Shown here one piece after another: positions 49,747-61,348 of a stretch of 62,060 bases of DNA. Numbering within the stretch: the first letter of the stretch is position 1; each line of letters begins with the position of its first letter. A program made the position numbers and the translations under genes. The DNA is from Sphingomonas sp. (GTDB taxonomy: Bacteria; Pseudomonadota; Alphaproteobacteria; Sphingomonadales; Sphingomonadaceae), in assembly GCF_013812825.1 (NCBI RefSeq), contig NZ_JACCSU010000042.1, positions 1-62,060 of the forward strand, read 5' to 3'. The notes below the pieces were generated by a model. It did no database searches and had not been told where the DNA came from. It saw only the letters and a program-made list of their open reading frames with translations.

Positions 49747-50168
49747 CTGACGTCGCCGACGCCGTTGCAGCTCAACTCGAACGCGGCGAGTCCGGCTTCG
49801 AGAACGGAGGCCAGCATCGGCATGTCGAGCAATTCGTCGATCGCCGCGTCGCTTCCGCCGGTGACGAGCGCGGTCGCTTCCTCCATCGCCTCGTCCCAGT
49901 CGGCGACGTCGTAGGTGCCCTGGCCGACCCAGCAGAAAGCGACCACCTCGGCCAGCTGGTCCTCGCCGAGGTCCTCGAGAATCGCCTTCAATTCCTCTTC
50001 GACGCTGTCGTTGATGGTGTCGTCGAGCACCGACAGCGCGCCCTCCTCGTCGTCGTCGACATTGTCCGCTGTTTCGTCGCCGTCATAGTTGGTCGGCGTC
50101 TGGGCTTCATATTCTCGCGCCCGAAGGACGATCCGGCACAGGGTGTCGAGCGGGGTCAGCGGGTCCAT
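49743..50168 (-). CDS. DUF3775 protein
   Basis: 141-residue acidic cytosolic protein resembling DUF3775 (PLTPLDTLCRIVLRAREYE, LAEVVAFCWVGQGTYDVADWDEAM). No catalytic motif. An Asp/Glu-rich patch lies near residues 30-45. It is the only clear gene between the 2H phosphoesterase and tRNA-Met. Confidence 0.75.
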   Translation of the reverse strand: MDPLTPLDTLCRIVLRAREYEAQTPTNYDGDETADNVDDDEEGALSVLDDTINDSVEEELKAILEDLGEDQLAEVVAFCWVGQGTYDVADWDEAMEEATALVTGGSDAAIDELLDMPMLASVLEAGLAAFELSCNGVGDVS

Positions 50169-50223
50169 TCAAGCGGCCTCCATTCGCTCGCTCAACGAGG
50201 GCAGGGGTAAGCGGTTCCTCGCG

Positions 50224-50252
50224 TTGACCGGCAGCATGGCGCGACCTATATC
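50224..50252 (+). promoter_or_regulatory. Promoter of tRNA-Met
   Basis: TTGACC at 50224-50229 and TATATC at 50247-50252, with 17-bp spacing. It is the best sigma-70 type match in the window, with transcription expected to begin near 50259, about 60 bp before the tRNA. Confidence 0.65.
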
Positions 50253-50318
50253 CGCCGCCGCTCCCGCCACGGCGGGAACAGTCGTCAAGCCCCGCGACAT
50301 GCCGCGGAAATTTGCTGG

Positions 50319-50395
50319 GGCGGAGTAGCTCAGCTGGTTAGAGCAGCGGAATCATAATCCGCGTGTCGGGGGTTCAAGTCCCTCCTCCGCTACCA
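50319..50395 (+). tRNA. tRNA-Met (elongator, anticodon CAT)
   Basis: 77-nt cloverleaf. GGCGGAG pairs with CTCCGCT (terminal G-T), the anticodon stem GCGGA/TCCGC encloses ATCATAA, the T-loop is GTTCAAG and CCA is encoded. The anticodon could also be Ile2 (lysidine), but the sequence follows the alphaproteobacterial elongator Met pattern. The pairing at position 1 is not the C-A mismatch of an initiator. Confidence 0.92.
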
Positions 50396-50415
50396 CCTCG
50401 TCCCCTCCGTTCGCC

Positions 50416-50646
50416 CTAATCGAGCGGGGATGGGTGATAGCTGTCGTCGGGGTGGCGCCGGCGCAGGCCGAGAAGGCCGAGCACCCCGAACAACCCGATC
50501 AGGTCCCACGGAATCCCGGCATCCCCTTTGGCGAGGCGCCGCTGCGTCTCGGTCGGAATGCCGCCCACATCCTGGTTCTGGGCGAGCGCCGGCGGGCCTG
50601 CCGCGGTCGCCGCGAGAAGGGCCGCGAGAATCAACTTGTTGCGCAT
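50416..50646 (-). CDS. Small WGxxGxxG-like membrane protein
   Basis: 76-residue protein with a signal peptide (1-22, ends ALAQ), a short linker, a C-terminal hydrophobic segment WDLIGLFGVLGLLGL and then basic RRRH. The layout resembles the WGxxGxxG/CTERM-like small proteins of sphingomonads, with the usual WG replaced by WD. Function unknown. ATG 50646 chosen for the signal peptide; an upstream extension lacks one. Confidence 0.65.
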   Translation of the reverse strand: MRNKLILAALLAATAAGPPALAQNQDVGGIPTETQRRLAKGDAGIPWDLIGLFGVLGLLGLRRRHPDDSYHPSPLD

Positions 50647-50792
50647 TTCCGTCCTCCCGTTCGCATCCGCGTAATTGCGATGAAGGCGCAAAATCGCAAC
50701 GGATTTGGGCACGGAACTGTTCCGCACGCCGAACGACGCTGGATCGGTAAATGGAGGCTGCTCGCAACTCGCCTTGTCCCGGCAAAAGGAAA

Positions 50793-50819
50793 CGCCCGGA
50801 CCGACTTGCGGTCCGGGCG
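50793..50819 (-). terminator. Intrinsic terminator on the minus strand
   Basis: Perfect 10-bp arms, cgcccggacc (50793-50802) and ggtccgggcg (50810-50819), with a 7-base loop. Read on the minus strand the hairpin is followed by TTTCCTTTT, so it ends minus-strand transcription; the plus strand lacks a T-run. No confirmed minus-strand gene precedes it. Confidence 0.6.
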
Positions 50820-50839
50820 TCCTGCGTGACGACTGAAAA

Positions 50840-51043
50840 TCACTCGCCCCCTTGAAACGCTAATCCTGCATTCGCGGCCTTGTCACCTGTGCACGGCTGT
50901 TCGGGCGACTTTTCCACAGCCGCTGTGTCGGGCGAGACACAGCGCCATCGCGCCCGAGGCCGCTGGCCTCCGCATTGCGTTGGCCAATCCGCCGCCTTAG
51001 GGGAAGGCGCCGCAGCCAACAGCAACAGCCGGAAGGCATCCAT
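50840..51043 (-). CDS. Possible small secreted protein before the terminator
   Basis: 67 codons from ATG 51043 to a stop 20 bp ahead of the hairpin. The product begins [15 protein letters not shown], which could be a short signal sequence, and the remainder is hydrophilic with three cysteines. No family recognised. It starts 4 bp from the divergent proS TTG, so a promoter would have to lie inside proS; this lowers the likelihood. Confidence 0.2.
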   Translation of the reverse strand: MDAFRLLLLAAAPSPKAADWPTQCGGQRPRARWRCVSPDTAAVEKSPEQPCTGDKAANAGLAFQGGE

Positions 51044-51046
51044 CAC

Positions 51047-52369
51047 TTGCGAGTCTCCCGCTGTTTCCTGCCCGTCCTCAAGGAAAGCCCGTCGGACGCC
51101 CAGATCGTCAGCCACAAGCTGATGCTGCGCGCCGGTCTCGTTCGGCAGACCGCGGCTGGCATCTATGCCTGGCTGCCGCTCGGCTTCCGGGTCCTCAAGA
51201 AGATCGAGCAGATCGTCCGCGAGGAGCAGGACCGCGCCGGAGCGATCGAAATGCTGATGCCGACCCTGCAGCCGGCCGAACTGTGGCGGACAAGCGGCCG
51301 CTACGACGCCTACGGGCCGGAGATGCTTCGGATCCGGGACCGCCACGACCGCGAGATGCTCTACGGCCCGACCAACGAGGAGATGCTGACGGCGATCTTC
51401 CGCGACGACGTCAAGAGCTACCGCGACCTGCCGCGAACGCTCTATCATATCCAGTGGAAGTTCCGCGACGAGGTCCGCCCGCGCTTCGGCGTGATGCGCG
51501 GCCGCGAGTTCCTGATGAAGGACGCCTATTCCTTCGACCTCGACGAGGGCGGCGCCCGGCTGAGCTATTACACGCAGCTGCTCGCTTATTTGCGCACCTT
51601 CCAGCGGATGGGCATCCAGGCGGTGCCGATGAAAGCGGCATCGGGACCGATCGGCGGCGATCTTTCGCACGAGTTCATCGTCCTCGCCCCGACCGGCGAG
51701 AGCGAGGTGTTCTACGATTCCGCGTTCGAGCAGATCGACTGGAACCGCGCCGACCTCGACTATTCCGACGAGGCCGGGCTTCACGGCCTGTTCGAGCAGG
51801 TCAGCTCGACCTACGCGGCCACGGATGAGACTCACGATCAAGCGCTGTGGGCCAAGGTTCCCGACGAGCGCCGCCGCACCGGCCGCGGCATCGAGGTCGG
51901 CCATATCTTCAATTTCGGCCAGCTCTACAGCGAGAAGATGGGCCTGAAGGTGTCTGGATCGGACGGCTCGATGGTGACTCCGCACATGGGCAGCTACGGT
52001 GTCGGAGTGTCGCGGCTCGTTGGGGCGATCATCGAGGCCAGCCACGACGACAATGGCATCGTCTGGCCCGAAGCAGTCGCTCCGTGGCGGGTCGGGCTAG
52101 TCACCATGCGCGCCGACGACGAACCGACCCTCGTCGCCGCCGACCGGCTCTACGCCGACCTGACCGCGGCGGGCGTCGAGACTCTGTACGACGACCGCGA
52201 CGAGCGCGGCGGGGTCAAGCTCGGCTCGATGGACCTGATCGGCCTGCCCTGGCAGGTGATCCTGGGGCCGCGTGGGATCGCCTGCGGCACGGTCGAGCTC
52301 AAGAACCGCCGCACCGGCGAGCGCGAGGAACTGAGCCTCGATTCCGCATTCGCGAGGCTGGCCGCATGA
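51047..52369 (+). CDS. proS: Prolyl-tRNA synthetase (short alphaproteobacterial type)
   Basis: 440-residue class II synthetase lacking the ~180-residue editing insertion of the long bacterial enzyme. Similarity begins at [22 protein letters not shown]; the only fitting initiator is TTG at 51047, with ggaagg 10 bp before it. Motif 2 ([23 protein letters not shown]) and motif 3 ([14 protein letters not shown]) are intact, as is the C-terminal anticodon domain. The stop overlaps the lolC start as ATGA. Confidence 0.94.
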   Translation: MRVSRCFLPVLKESPSDAQIVSHKLMLRAGLVRQTAAGIYAWLPLGFRVLKKIEQIVREEQDRAGAIEMLMPTLQPAELWRTSGRYDAYGPEMLRIRDRHDREMLYGPTNEEMLTAIFRDDVKSYRDLPRTLYHIQWKFRDEVRPRFGVMRGREFLMKDAYSFDLDEGGARLSYYTQLLAYLRTFQRMGIQAVPMKAASGPIGGDLSHEFIVLAPTGESEVFYDSAFEQIDWNRADLDYSDEAGLHGLFEQVSSTYAATDETHDQALWAKVPDERRRTGRGIEVGHIFNFGQLYSEKMGLKVSGSDGSMVTPHMGSYGVGVSRLVGAIIEASHDDNGIVWPEAVAPWRVGLVTMRADDEPTLVAADRLYADLTAAGVETLYDDRDERGGVKLGSMDLIGLPWQVILGPRGIACGTVELKNRRTGEREELSLDSAFARLAA

Positions 52370-53616
52370 TCCTCAACCGCTACGAGCGGATGATCGCCCG
52401 CCGCTATCTGCTTCCGGGCAAGGGCGAAGGCTTCATCTTCCTGGTCGCCGCGATCAGCCTGATGGCGGTCGCGCTCGGCGTCGCCGCCTTGATCATCGTC
52501 ATGAGCGTCATGAACGGCTTTCGGGCCGAGCTGTTCGACAAGATCGTCGGCTTGAACGGCCATGCCATCGTCCAGGGTTACGACGGGCGGCTATCCAACT
52601 GGCAGCAGATCGCCGACGCCGCGCGCAAGACGCCCGGGGTGACCTCCGCGCTTCCGCTGATTGAACAGCCCTTGATGGCCTCTGCCAATGGTCGGGTCGA
52701 AGGCGTGCTGGTGCGCGGAATGCGAATCCAGGACCTGCGGTCGAACCGGACCATCAACGACAACGTCAAGTCCGGCGACCTGCGCTCGGTTACCCCCGGC
52801 AGCGGCCGTATCGCGATCGGCTCCAGGCTCGCCGAGATGCTCGGCGCCTTTCCAGGCAGCGAGATCGCGCTGATCAGCCCCGAGGGTCGTTCGACGGTCG
52901 TCGGCACCGTGCCGAGGATCGTCTCCTACACCGTCGGAGCGACGTTCGAGGTCGGCGTCTATGATTACGACAAGGCGTTCGTCGTCATGCCGATGGAAGA
53001 CGCCCAAACGCTGTTGATGCTGGGCGACGAGGTCGGGATGATCGAAATCCAGACGACCAATCCCGACCGGGTGCACGAGATCCTCGCACCGCTCGAGCCG
53101 GTGGTCCGCGGCCGCGGAATCATCGTCGACTGGCGTCAGATGAACTCCGCGCTGTTCGAGGCGCTGGAAATCGAGCGGATCGCGATGTTTGTGGTGCTGT
53201 CGCTGATCGTGCTGGTCGCGGTGTTCAACATCCTGTCGTCGCTGATCATGCTGGTGCGGGCCAAGACCCGCGACATCGCCATCCTCCGGACGATGGGCGC
53301 CAGCCGGCAGGGGATGATGAAGGTCTTCGTCACCGTCGGGGTGATTATCGGCTCGCTCGGCATCGTCCTTGGCCTGATCCTCGGCGCGATCTTCCTGTTC
53401 TTCCGCCAGGGCGTGGTCGACGTGATCCAGGCGATGACCGGCCAGAATTTGTGGGACCCGTCGGTCCGCTTCCTGTCCGAATTGCCGTCCAAGACGGACC
53501 CGTTCGAGGTGACGGCGATCGTGTTGATAGCGCTCATCCTGTCGTTCCTGGCAACGCTCTACCCGGCCTGGAAGGCGGCGAGCACCGACCCAGTGCAGGT
53601 GCTGCGCTATGAGTGA
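52366..53616 (+). CDS. lolC: Lipoprotein-releasing ABC permease (LolC/LolE type)
   Basis: 416-residue inner-membrane permease that with LolD extracts outer-membrane lipoproteins and passes them to LolA. It has one N-terminal helix (about 25-50), a periplasmic domain and a C-terminal FtsX-like domain with three helices. The start resembles [21 protein letters not shown] single permease gene lies beside lolD, as in genomes where one protein replaces both LolC and LolE; a second copy elsewhere cannot be excluded. Confidence 0.92.
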   Translation: MILNRYERMIARRYLLPGKGEGFIFLVAAISLMAVALGVAALIIVMSVMNGFRAELFDKIVGLNGHAIVQGYDGRLSNWQQIADAARKTPGVTSALPLIEQPLMASANGRVEGVLVRGMRIQDLRSNRTINDNVKSGDLRSVTPGSGRIAIGSRLAEMLGAFPGSEIALISPEGRSTVVGTVPRIVSYTVGATFEVGVYDYDKAFVVMPMEDAQTLLMLGDEVGMIEIQTTNPDRVHEILAPLEPVVRGRGIIVDWRQMNSALFEALEIERIAMFVVLSLIVLVAVFNILSSLIMLVRAKTRDIAILRTMGASRQGMMKVFVTVGVIIGSLGIVLGLILGAIFLFFRQGVVDVIQAMTGQNLWDPSVRFLSELPSKTDPFEVTAIVLIALILSFLATLYPAWKAASTDPVQVLRYE

Positions 53617-54316
53617 GGAGTCTCTCGAACGGCTCCGCGAGGCCGCGACGCCGGTCCTCAAGACCCACCAGCTCAAGCGCAGCTTCACCCAGGCCGACGT
53701 CACCATCGAGGTGCTTCGCGGGGTCGATCTCGAGGTCCGGCCGGGAGAGATCGTCGCGCTTCTCGGGCCGTCCGGGTCGGGCAAGTCGACCTTGCTGCAG
53801 GCGGTCGGGCTGCTCGAGGGCGGCTTTGAAGGCTCGATCCGGATTGTCGGCCGCGAAGCCTCCGAACTCGACAACGACCAGCGCACGCGGCTTCGCCGCG
53901 AGGCGTTGGGGTTCGTCTATCAGTTTCACCATCTGCTGCCTGATTTCGACGCTCGCGAGAATGTCATGCTGCCGGTGCTGATCCGCGGCGCCGAGGTCGA
54001 CGCCGCGCGCACTCGCTCCGATGAGTTGCTGACCAAGCTTGGGCTTGGCGGGCGCCTCACGCACCGCCCCGCGAAGCTGTCGGGCGGCGAGCAGCAGCGC
54101 GTGGCGGTTGCGCGGGCGCTCGCCAACCGGCCGCCGCTGGTGCTGGCCGACGAGCCGACCGGCAACCTCGACGAGGCGACCGCCGACGTTGTCTTCGGCG
54201 AATTCCTCCAACTCGTCCGAGGTGAGGGCAGCGCGGCGCTGGTGGCGACCCACAACGAGCGGATCGCTGGCAAGATGGACCGAGTCCTGCGTCTCCATGA
54301 CGGCCGGCTCGAATGA
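53609..54316 (+). CDS. lolD: Lipoprotein-releasing ABC ATPase LolD
   Basis: 235-residue ABC ATPase. Walker A is GPSGSGKS (53-60), the signature is [15 protein letters not shown] and Walker B is [12 protein letters not shown]. It starts 8 bp before the lolC stop (ATGAGTGA), so it is translationally coupled. Confidence 0.94.
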   Translation: MSEESLERLREAATPVLKTHQLKRSFTQADVTIEVLRGVDLEVRPGEIVALLGPSGSGKSTLLQAVGLLEGGFEGSIRIVGREASELDNDQRTRLRREALGFVYQFHHLLPDFDARENVMLPVLIRGAEVDAARTRSDELLTKLGLGGRLTHRPAKLSGGEQQRVAVARALANRPPLVLADEPTGNLDEATADVVFGEFLQLVRGEGSAALVATHNERIAGKMDRVLRLHDGRLE

Positions 54317-54352
54317 TTGGACCTGACACAGCAGCGGCGCGTTAGCGCCCCC

Positions 54353-55297
54353 ATGCGACGCCTGAACCCAACGGCGATAGCCCTGCTCGCGGGTGCCCTG
54401 CTGCTGCTCCTGATCATCTACGTTTTCACCGGGGCGACCCGAACGAACACCGACAGATTGTCCGACGCGCAGGTCACCGGCGAGGTCGACGCCAGCGATC
54501 CGGAGAAGCGCTGCGGTTCCCAAAAGACGTATGATCTGATCAAGCGCGAGCTGTTTCGCCGGGCCGCCGAGGTTCGCGGCAGCGACCAGGCGGCGTTCGA
54601 CCGGCTCGCGGCCTATTCGGTGGTGCGGATGGACGCTCCGATGCTGCGCAGCCACGACGAGGAGCTTGGCACGATCACTTGCGCCGGTTCGTTGGCGCTG
54701 GACCTGCCCCCGGGAGTTGCGGTGGTCGGCGGCCGCCGCACTCTGACCGCCAACATCGGCTACGCAATCCAGCCGGCCGCCGACGGCAGCGGCGACGTGC
54801 TGACCGTGAGCGGCGCCGACTCGATCATCACCCCGCTCGCGACCCTCGCCCGAGTCGGCTCAGCGGCCGGGCAGCCGCTGGCCCCGGCAGATCCAAGCGA
54901 TCCGACCCTGCCACCGCTCACCGCCGAGCCGCCGCCATCGCGGCCGCCGGCCACAATGCCGCCGCCGCCGCAGGACACCCGACCGCCGCCGCCGCAGCCG
55001 TCTCGGCCACCCGCAACGGCCAGCCCGAGCTTCAACTGCCGCTTCGCGCGCAGCCGGGGCGAGATCGCGGTCTGCAACGACGGTGGATTGGCGGCGCTGG
55101 ATCGCCAGATGGCGGCGCAATTCAATTCCGCCATGGCCCAGGCCGATTCGCGCCAGCGGTCGCTGCTCCAGCGAACCAGAAGCGATTTCCTGCGCTACCG
55201 CGACAATTGCCCGTCCAACGGCTGCATCGCCGAGACCTACCGCGGGCGGATTCGGGAAATCCGCGATATCATGGCGGGCCACTGGCGGGGGCGCTGA
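54353..55297 (+). CDS. Membrane-anchored protein with LprI-like domain
   Basis: 314-residue protein. An N-terminal helix (about 6-25) is followed by a ~150-residue domain of unknown type with cysteines, a Pro-rich linker (PPPPQDTRPPPPQPSRPP) and a C-terminal LprI/DUF1311-like domain (FNCRFARSRGEIAVCNDGGL, then CPSNGCIAETYRGRI, four cysteines). Members of the C-terminal family include lysozyme inhibitors. ATG 54353 chosen. 36 bp after lolD. Confidence 0.75.
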   Translation: MRRLNPTAIALLAGALLLLLIIYVFTGATRTNTDRLSDAQVTGEVDASDPEKRCGSQKTYDLIKRELFRRAAEVRGSDQAAFDRLAAYSVVRMDAPMLRSHDEELGTITCAGSLALDLPPGVAVVGGRRTLTANIGYAIQPAADGSGDVLTVSGADSIITPLATLARVGSAAGQPLAPADPSDPTLPPLTAEPPPSRPPATMPPPPQDTRPPPPQPSRPPATASPSFNCRFARSRGEIAVCNDGGLAALDRQMAAQFNSAMAQADSRQRSLLQRTRSDFLRYRDNCPSNGCIAETYRGRIREIRDIMAGHWRGR

Positions 55298-55372
55298 CCA
55301 GCCGGCAATCAGTTGTGGAAAACATCGCACCGCGCGGTTTTCCTCGAGTGGTGAAGGCCCCATAGTGCCCGC

Positions 55373-58879
<3,507 letters not shown>

Positions 58880-58889
58880 AGCCGGCTGG

Positions 58890-59540
58890 TTACGCCTGCC
58901 AGAAGCCGTCGCGGTTGACGAGGCTGGTGATCCTCGCGTTCTGCTCCTCGCTCATCCGCTCCTTGAAGCGCGGGAACACTTCTTCTTCTTCCATGTGCGC
59001 ATGCTTCTGGACCAGCGCCCGGAACTCGCGGACCTTATCGAGCCAGTTGGGAGCATCGGTGCCCATCTGATTGAGCTCGTAGATGAAGGTCTTCACGTAG
59101 CCGTGCTCGCCCTCGAGCGCGTCGGCGTCGTGAGCCTCGTTGGCCTCGCGAAGCGCCGGATAGACGACCATCTCCTCCTCGTGGGCATGCTTGTCGAGCG
59201 CGTGGGTCAGCTTCATCAACAGCATGCTGCGCTTGAAGGTCTGGGTCTCGTCAGTGGCGAGCATCTTGTCGAAGATCGCCAGCGCCATGTCGTGCTCGGT
59301 GGCCAGCACCTCGTCCCAGTCGCCGCTGGCGCCGGACAGGCTGTGGGTCAGGAACTTTCGGCCGAAGTTGGCGGCAAGGCCGATCGCTGCTCCGGCCAGC
59401 GCCGCTCCCAACAATGCACCGCCGCCGTTCTTCCCCCATGAGAAAGCGCTGTCGCCGCGGCTGGCTTGACCGCTGTTGCCGCCACTCTTTGCGCCGTTGG
59501 AGCGCTGGTTCGAACTGCGGTTCTGGGTACGGGTCGCCAT
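58890..59540 (-). CDS. Hemerythrin-domain protein
   Basis: 216-residue protein. A basic, Ser/Asn/Gly-rich N-terminal ~35 residues is followed by a glycine-rich hydrophobic segment (GGGALLGAALAGAAIGLAANF), possibly membrane-inserting, then a hemerythrin-like four-helix domain. Iron ligand candidates lie in ATEHDMALAIFDKML, HAHEEEMVVYPAL, EGEHGYVKTF and KHAHMEEEEVFPRF. Such domains bind oxygen or handle iron and stress. ATG 59540 follows ggagga. Confidence 0.85.
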   Translation of the reverse strand: MATRTQNRSSNQRSNGAKSGGNSGQASRGDSAFSWGKNGGGALLGAALAGAAIGLAANFGRKFLTHSLSGASGDWDEVLATEHDMALAIFDKMLATDETQTFKRSMLLMKLTHALDKHAHEEEMVVYPALREANEAHDADALEGEHGYVKTFIYELNQMGTDAPNWLDKVREFRALVQKHAHMEEEEVFPRFKERMSEEQNARITSLVNRDGFWQA

Positions 59541-59714
59541 GTCGATTCCTCCATGATTTGGTTCGCGAGTCTCAACGGGCGGGTCGAGGGGGCTGTTCCA
59601 CTTGGGCGAAGGGAATCCCCTGGGCGGCTGCGCCGGGCCGCTCCGCATATCGGCCAGCCCGAGCTATCCGCCCGAATTCCGCAAGCTATCTTGGGCGCTT
59701 TGGCGGAGACCCGC

Positions 59715-59981
59715 ATGAATTGGCGTATCGGACGCGTCGAGGCGACCTCGGATCCTGCGGCCGCCCGGCGCAAGGTCCTGGCCAAGCTGCAGCGCCTCGC
59801 CGAGCTCGACGACCCCGAGGGGCTGGTCGTTCCAATCCTGGTCGACGCCATCCTGATGGCCGAATCCTACCGCGGCGCGCGCCACCAGATCACTTTCCTG
59901 CCCGAGCTGACCCAAAGCGTCGACGAGCTCATTCGCGAGCTGACCATTCTCGAGAAAGCCGAGGAGTGGGCCGGCTCCTGA
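59715..59981 (+). CDS. Small protein of unknown function
   Basis: 88-residue protein beginning MNWRIGRVEATSDPAAARRK, mostly helical with a charged surface and no signal peptide. The ATG 59715 is preceded by ggag. I do not recognise a family. It is divergent from the hemerythrin gene and converges with mtgA. Confidence 0.55.
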   Translation: MNWRIGRVEATSDPAAARRKVLAKLQRLAELDDPEGLVVPILVDAILMAESYRGARHQITFLPELTQSVDELIRELTILEKAEEWAGS

Positions 59982-59997
59982 AACTGGCTCGGGATGG

Positions 59998-60975
59998 TCA
60001 AAGGCTGTTGGCGGGCTCCTCGGGCGGCGGCAGCTCTGCCGGAGGTGCTTCGGGGGCAGCCCCGTTCCCGACATTCTCCGCGGGTTCTTGCGGCAAGAGC
60101 GGCTCGTCCGTGGCCGCCGGCAATTCCTGAACCACGTCTTCGAGCGGCGGTAACTGCCTCGCGGTCTCATATTCCTCGCCGGGCAACCGCTGCGGCGCCC
60201 GGCTCGGCGGCGGCGCCTGGTCTCGGGGCGGAGCGATGCCCTGATAGACGCAGGCGTCGAGCCCATCGCGCGCGACCACTCCGACGCGCGCCGCGATGGT
60301 TCCGCCGTAGCGCCTGGTGAAGCCCTTGGGAGCGACCGCTCCGCGCTTCTTTGGCAATGGCAGCACGGCGGCGATCCGGGCCGCCTCGGTACGGCTCATG
60401 GCGCTCGCATCATGGCCGAAATAGCGCTGGGAGCCGGCGTTCACTCCATAGGTGCCGAGGCCGGTCTCGGCGAGGTTCAAATAAACCTCCATGATCCTCT
60501 GCTTGGGCCACATCGCCTCGATCAGCAGTGTGAACCAGGCCTCGAGCCCCTTTCGGAAATAGCCGCCGCCCTGCCACAAAAAGGCGTTCTTCGCGGTCTG
60601 CTGGCTGATCGTCGAGCCGCCGCGGATCCGCCCGCCGCTGGCATTGCGCTGCATCGCCTCCTCGATGGCGTCGAGGTCGAAGCCGTTGTGGCTGCAGAAC
60701 TTGCTGTCCTCGCCGGCGATCGCGGCCCGGACCATGTCGCGGTCGATGCGTTTGATCGGCATCCAGTCGCGAGCCGCGCCTCGCCCGGCCATGACGTCGC
60801 CGAGCATGGTTGCGGTGATCGGCGGGTTGATGAAGCGATAGGCGAGCACCCATAGCAGCGAGCCGAGGAGGAAGATCAGCACCGCCTTGACGATCCAGCC
60901 GAAGATCCGGCGCGGCCAGGAGCGCGGACGCCGCCGCTTGTAGCGGGGGATATTGGACTGCGGTCGCCGGGCCAT
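59998..60975 (-). CDS. mtgA: Monofunctional peptidoglycan transglycosylase
   Basis: 325-residue GT51 enzyme that polymerises lipid II into glycan chains. It has one N-terminal helix (about 27-47). The catalytic E89 is in AGEDSKFCSHNGFD, followed by RGGSTISQQTAKN and KQRIMEVYLNLAE. It carries a C-terminal Pro/Glu-rich tail of roughly 80-100 residues, longer than in most MtgA proteins. Confidence 0.93.
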   Translation of the reverse strand: MARRPQSNIPRYKRRRPRSWPRRIFGWIVKAVLIFLLGSLLWVLAYRFINPPITATMLGDVMAGRGAARDWMPIKRIDRDMVRAAIAGEDSKFCSHNGFDLDAIEEAMQRNASGGRIRGGSTISQQTAKNAFLWQGGGYFRKGLEAWFTLLIEAMWPKQRIMEVYLNLAETGLGTYGVNAGSQRYFGHDASAMSRTEAARIAAVLPLPKKRGAVAPKGFTRRYGGTIAARVGVVARDGLDACVYQGIAPPRDQAPPPSRAPQRLPGEEYETARQLPPLEDVVQELPAATDEPLLPQEPAENVGNGAAPEAPPAELPPPEEPANSL

Positions 60976-61062
60976 CGGCGCGCCCTAGCGAGCGGTCATT
61001 CACAACGCAATTTCGACCCGGCGCGTGCGCTGGGCCGGTCCTACCCCCCGCTCGAGCCCGCT

Positions 61063-61335
61063 TTACATCACGGCTTCGCTGCCCTTGGTCAGCGGGCATT
61101 GGTTGACTCCGGGCGGATGGAGATGCTCGCCGTGCGGAGTATAGCCGGCGAGGATCATTCGATCGAGCTGCGCCTGGTCCTTGGGTTTCGGGACGACGCT
61201 CGCCGATTGTTGCGCCGGAGCCGTCCCGGGCAGCATCGCGTCGGGCGCCGCCGGTGCCGGCACGGCCGCGCTTTCCGCATTTTCACGCTCGCAGGCGGCG
61301 GCGCCAAGCGCGAACAGCAGCATCAGTCGTTTCAT
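61063..61335 (-). CDS. Putative small lipoprotein
   Basis: 90-residue protein with N-terminal MKRLMLLFALGAAAC, a plausible but not canonical lipobox (AAAC). An Ala/Pro-rich linker and a conserved-looking end (DRMILAGYTPHGEHLHPPGVNQCPL) follow. No known function. 13 bp after the TPR gene on the same strand. ATG 61335 chosen over 61356 for the signal sequence. Confidence 0.6.
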   Translation of the reverse strand: MKRLMLLFALGAAACERENAESAAVPAPAAPDAMLPGTAPAQQSASVVPKPKDQAQLDRMILAGYTPHGEHLHPPGVNQCPLTKGSEAVM

Positions 61336-61348
61336 CGTCAATTTCCCC

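Larger units (their letters stand above)
50647..51046. other. 400-bp intergenic region before proS
   Basis: Longest gap in the window. It contains the hairpin at 50793-50819, a possible minus-strand small ORF ending at 50840, and the proS leader with ggaagg at 51031-51036. No tRNA or known RNA is recognised. Confidence 0.6.

Noticed and set aside
50319-50395. tRNA-Ile2 (CAT modified to lysidine)
   Set aside because: The body of the tRNA matches the elongator Met pattern of alphaproteobacteria rather than Ile2.
50910-50930. DnaA-box-like TTTCCACAG near proS as an origin signal
   Set aside because: Single imperfect match, no AT-rich unwinding region, and no origin-linked genes nearby.
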